64,000 bases of DNA, from positions 1-64,000 of the forward strand of contig JAOIQU010000001.1 in assembly GCA_028141885.1 (NCBI GenBank). The letters are read 5' to 3'. Under the pieces are notes generated by a model. It saw only the letters and a program-made list of their open reading frames with translations, searched no databases and had not been told where the DNA came from. A program made the translations under genes and the position numbers. Position 1 is the stretch's first letter. Each line of letters starts with the position of its first letter. Source of the stretch: Flavobacteriales bacterium. Lineage in GTDB: Bacteria; Bacteroidota; Bacteroidia; Flavobacteriales; UA16. Shown piece by piece: positions 61,856 through 64,000 of the stretch.

Positions 61856-61882
61856 AAATGGGGGCCAAAATGGGGGCCACTT
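61856..61882 (+). repeat. Right integrase arm-site repeat
   Basis: 27 bp identical to 35184-35210, with two ATGGGGGCC units 12 bp apart and a weaker CGGGGCC copy just before. It lies 43 bp upstream of the integrase start, so integrase binding could also repress its own gene. Confidence 0.65.
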
Positions 61883-61987
61883 TTTCGTTTCGACAACGTT
61901 TCCAAACGACGTTTGTTTTCGTCTGTTTCGATGTTGCCCCCACTGTGAACCCCGCAAACACTGGGGTTTTCCGCAAGGTAAGGCACA

Positions 61988-62042
61988 AAAAAACCCGCCA
62001 CCAAAGGGAAACGGGTTTTGTTGAAAAGTGATCCCACAGGGA
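61988..62042 (-). repeat. Right attachment repeat
   Basis: Matches 35072-35126 at 51 of 55 positions. It covers the last 14 bases of tRNA-Arg and the downstream hairpin and T run that end tRNA transcription. The tRNA stays complete on this side. Confidence 0.88.
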
Positions 62043-62102
62043 CTCGAACCCCGAACCGTCTGCTTAGAAGGCAGATGCTCTATCCTGTTGAGCTATGGGA
62101 CC
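62029..62102 (-). tRNA. tRNA-Arg (anticodon TCT)
   Basis: 74 nt without encoded CCA. The acceptor GGTCCCA pairs with TGGGATC, the discriminator is A, the D stem is GCTC/GAGC, the anticodon stem TCTGC/GCAGA encloses CTTCTAA with anticodon TCT, and the T stem is CGGGG/CCCTG with TTCGAGT. It is the integration target of the prophage, and its 3' end lies inside the right attachment repeat. Confidence 0.95.
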
Positions 62103-62178
62103 AAAACGCGATGCGTCCATCTACGTTCAGGTTGCAAAGATGTGACGGAACAGGCACGCTTGTCGCATTCTTGAACAC

Positions 62179-62213
62179 AAAAAAAGGGCCATCCCAGTGG
62201 ACGGCCCTTTTTG
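62179..62213. terminator. Terminator after the Cys-rich protein gene
   Basis: AAAAAGGGCC(A/G)TCC pairs with GGACGGCCCTTTTT-like arms around a short loop; both strands end in T runs. It lies 20 bp past the minus-strand stop at 62233 and insulates that gene from tRNA-Arg. Confidence 0.85.
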
Positions 62214-62232
62214 CTTTCCAGCCAAGCTGGAA

Positions 62233-62592
62233 TCAATTGCCTTTGGTCAGACCAGAGGTCTTGTCACCACCTTTCTTCTTGGACTTCTTCTTTTTCTTGT
62301 CGTCAGTCGTGGCAGAAGCGCTGCCTGACTTGCTGCAACATCCGGAAGATGAAGACTTGCTGCAAGAAGCGCCCTTGGCGTCCGTGGAAGCAGATGCGCC
62401 CTTAGAGCAACATCCCGCAGACTTGGACTTTTCGCAGGTGGCTTTGTCACCTTTGGTGCACGAAGTCTTTTGGGCATCCTTGGAACAAGTTTGCTCAGTC
62501 TTGGCCTTTTTGTCGGCAGGAGCTTGAGTGGATTGTGCAGACGCGGCAAATGCGAACAACGCGAAGGCACCGAGGAAAAGAAGCTTTTTCAT
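62233..62592 (-). CDS. Secreted Cys/Lys/Ser-rich small protein
   Basis: 119 residues from the ATG at 62592. The signal peptide KKLLFLGAFALFAFAASAQ ends at residue 20. The mature part has eight Cys in motifs TCSK, SCTK, TCEK, GCCSK, SCSK and GCCSK, and a Lys-rich tail (DDKKKKKSKKKGG). Repeated CCSK and CSK spacing suggests disulfide or metal binding in the periplasm. No family was recognised. A near -7 element TATCTTGG lies about 60 bp upstream. Confidence 0.7.
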   Translation of the reverse strand: MKKLLFLGAFALFAFAASAQSTQAPADKKAKTEQTCSKDAQKTSCTKGDKATCEKSKSAGCCSKGASASTDAKGASCSKSSSSGCCSKSGSASATTDDKKKKKSKKKGGDKTSGLTKGN

Positions 62593-62749
62593 AGTGTTGT
62601 TGAGTTTCTGGATTCTTGAAAACGTCCTTGTGGACATCTGTACTGCCAAGATACAAACTCCTTTTGCATGAGTCGCTGTACAAGAAAGGATTTCACTATT
62701 TTTGCCCTCCCCTAAAGTCGCAAACGAGCATCTGTCCAAGGGGATTTTT

Positions 62750-62834
62750 GGAGAGGTGGCAGAGTGGTAATGCAGCAGCCTGCTAAGCTGTGACCGATTT
62801 TTTTGGTCCCCGAGTTCGAATCTCGGTCTCTCCG
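62750..62834 (+). tRNA. tRNA-Ser (anticodon GCT)
   Basis: 85 nt. The acceptor GGAGAGG pairs with TCTCTCC, the discriminator is G, the anticodon loop CTGCTAA has anticodon GCT, the long variable arm (GACC...GGTC) is typical of serine tRNAs, and the T arm is CCGAG-TTCGAAT-CTCGG. Confidence 0.95.
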
Positions 62835-62842
62835 CACAAGCG

Positions 62843-62872
62843 AAAAGCCAGCGCGTTGGCGCTGGCTTTTTT
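62843..62872 (+). terminator. Intrinsic terminator after tRNA-Ser
   Basis: AAAGCCAGCGC pairs with GCGCTGGCTTT around GTTG, then a T run. Confidence 0.92.
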
Positions 62873-63077
62873 GCGTCCAAGACCAGCGACCGAGCTCACT
62901 TGAGCTGGACGAAAAGGGCGCAAAAAAGACGAATCTGCGCCAGGCAGGTGAGGCTTTTCACTTGTCAGCATCACCTTCCAAAAACTTGGCAATTGAAGCG
63001 TCAACTTTGAATCAAGGGGGATTGAGACTCAAACCTCTGGATGGTCCATCATTGAATTGCGTGTTGTAAATTGAAGT

Positions 63078-64000
63078 ATGCTCCGTCGTGAATTTCTCCA
63101 AGGCTCAGCCATCGTAGGTGCCTCGCTGGTGCTCCCACGCATCTTGCGCGCCTCGTCCGGCATGTGGTCGGAAGGAGGAGAACGCACCATTGCGCGGGTG
63201 CTGACGGCAAAAAGCACCATGGTCCAAAACACGCCCGTCATCCGATCCTTCGCCGGCAACCACACGGACTTGGTCTCGCCATGGGTGATGTTGGATGAGT
63301 TTGGCCCCATGAAGATTGAACCCGGCACTTTGGGCATGGACATCAAAGCCCACCCCCACGCCGGCATCACGCCCACCACATATCTGATTTCTGGCAGCGG
63401 ACGTCACACAGACAGCCTCGCCAACGACATCGTGTATCGCAAGGGCGAGTTCATGCTCTTCAGCTCGGGACGGGGGGCGATCCACGAGGAAGTGTCGAGC
63501 GACGAAATCCGGCTCGACGGCGGAACCGTGCACGGCTTCCAGATTTGGCTCAACACCCCTTCTCAGGAAAAATTTTGCGATCCGTCAACCGTCATTCACC
63601 AACGCGAAGACACACCCATTGTGGCCCTGGGCGATGCGGAAATCAAGTTGATGATTGGATCACTCAACGGCTGCACCTCTCCCGTGTTCACCTTTTCTCC
63701 TGCGTTCTATTACCACATCACGTTGCCTGCGGGCGGCAGACTCGACCTGCCTGTAGACCCCACGCACAATGCCTTTGCCCACATCATCGAAGGACAAATT
63801 GAAGGCGAAGGACGCAACCTGCTCCGGGATGAGCAGCTTGCCCTCTACGACCGCGGAGGCGATGTCATGCGTTTCCACGCCTTAGAAAATTCAGAGTTCT
63901 TGGTGCTGGGCGGTCAACCGCTCAATGAGCCTTTGGTCAGCTACGGTCCGTTTGTGATGAATTCGCAAGACCAAATCAACGCCTGCATCCGCAACTACCG
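63078..64000 (+). CDS. Tat-exported pirin-family protein (3' end outside window)
   Basis: The frame is open from the ATG at 63078 to the window end, about 307 residues. The N-terminus LRREFLQGSAIVGASLVLP is a twin-arginine signal. The pirin cupin follows: KAHPHAGITPTTYLISGSG with metal-binding His pair, DIVYRKGEFMLFSSGRGAIHEE with further His and Glu, and a second cupin half (YYHITLPAGGRLDLPV, AHIIEGQIEGEG). Some pirins oxidise quercetin; the substrate here is unknown. The 200 bp upstream contain only the tRNA-Ser terminator and AT-rich sequence. Confidence 0.85.
   Translation, partial: MLRREFLQGSAIVGASLVLPRILRASSGMWSEGGERTIARVLTAKSTMVQNTPVIRSFAGNHTDLVSPWVMLDEFGPMKIEPGTLGMDIKAHPHAGITPTTYLISGSGRHTDSLANDIVYRKGEFMLFSSGRGAIHEEVSSDEIRLDGGTVHGFQIWLNTPSQEKFCDPSTVIHQREDTPIVALGDAEIKLMIGSLNGCTSPVFTFSPAFYYHITLPAGGRLDLPVDPTHNAFAHIIEGQIEGEGRNLLRDEQLALYDRGGDVMRFHALENSEFLVLGGQPLNEPLVSYGPFVMNSQDQINACIRNY

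Larger units (their letters stand above)
35072..62042. mobile_element. 27-kb siphovirus-type prophage in tRNA-Arg
   Basis: The element is bounded by 55-bp direct repeats (51/55 identical), with a tyrosine integrase at the right end next to tRNA-Arg(TCT). It carries a full head module (P27/TerL terminase, HK97-type portal, protease, capsid), connectors, a non-contractile tail with tape measure, two lysis loci, early replication/recombination genes and an excisionase-like gene. All main structural genes are open, so it could be inducible. No tail sheath or baseplate wedge genes are seen, which points to a siphovirus. The tape measure of 922 residues predicts a tail of roughly 130-140 nm by the usual 1.5 angstrom per residue. 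Confidence 0.92.

Noticed and set aside
61814..61957. N-terminal 48-residue extension of the integrase frame
   Set aside because: It is translated from the arm-site repeats (Pro/Phe/Trp-rich) and lacks similarity to integrase arm domains; the ATG at 61813 begins the typical domain.

Overview
The window looks like a piece of a marine Bacteroidota chromosome, probably Flavobacteriales, at moderately high GC. The evidence is a green-type proteorhodopsin next to a blh carotene oxygenase, a type IX secretion (T9SS) component (PorZ), several T9SS cargo proteins with C-terminal sorting domains and Asp/Cys-rich 'GCTD..ACNY' modules, a TonB receptor with a carboxypeptidase-like plug domain, and promoters of the Bacteroidota TAnnTTTG type. 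No species can be named from sequence alone.

Layout. 1-2.9 kb: end of purN, a MarC-family membrane protein, rnhA, a glutaryl-CoA-dehydrogenase-like flavoprotein and a DUF2200 protein. 2.9-7.2 kb (minus): a fused aminotransferase/omega-amidase, a porZ gene missing its 5' end, and a guaA gene that keeps only its first ~95 codons; these two remnants meet at about 6928. 7.3-9.9 kb: maf, proteorhodopsin and blh. 9.9-12 kb (minus): selD and mnmH, the tRNA selenouridine pathway. 12-20 kb: small membrane proteins, an M14 peptidase, a DUF975-like membrane protein, a choice-of-anchor-V secreted protein and a TonB receptor. 20-31 kb: a lipoprotein and a block of secreted proteins, including two long paralogues (one frameshifted at a run of nine C) and a repeat-rich protein, then a secreted endonuclease/phosphatase-fold protein and a peptidase. 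31-35 kb: TIGR03643, a barrel protein, an Amt transporter and an FkbM methyltransferase.

35.07-62.04 kb is a 27 kb siphovirus-type prophage in the 3' end of tRNA-Arg(TCT), bounded by 55-bp imperfect direct repeats that also carry the tRNA terminator. The integrase lies next to the tRNA. Early genes (plus strand, 56.2-60.5 kb) encode an excisionase-like HTH protein, unknowns, a DnaA domain-IV protein, an SSB-like protein and a RecA-fold ATPase. Late genes (minus strand, 54.2 down to 37 kb) run terminase, portal, protease, capsid, connectors, tail tube, tail chaperone with a -1 frameshift site, tape measure, tail tip and lysis. A short plus-strand unit at the left end carries a holin-like protein and a metallophosphoesterase.

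The most novel observation is a bipartite sequence TTG-N5-GTTAACC-N20-(G/C)A..TTG found four times, each time 4-7 bases before the first start codon of a prophage gene cluster. It has exactly the same spacing every time and occurs on both strands. It looks like a prophage-specific promoter class giving leaderless or nearly leaderless mRNAs.

Right of the prophage are tRNA-Arg, a Cys-rich secreted protein, tRNA-Ser(GCT) and the start of a Tat-exported pirin-family protein.
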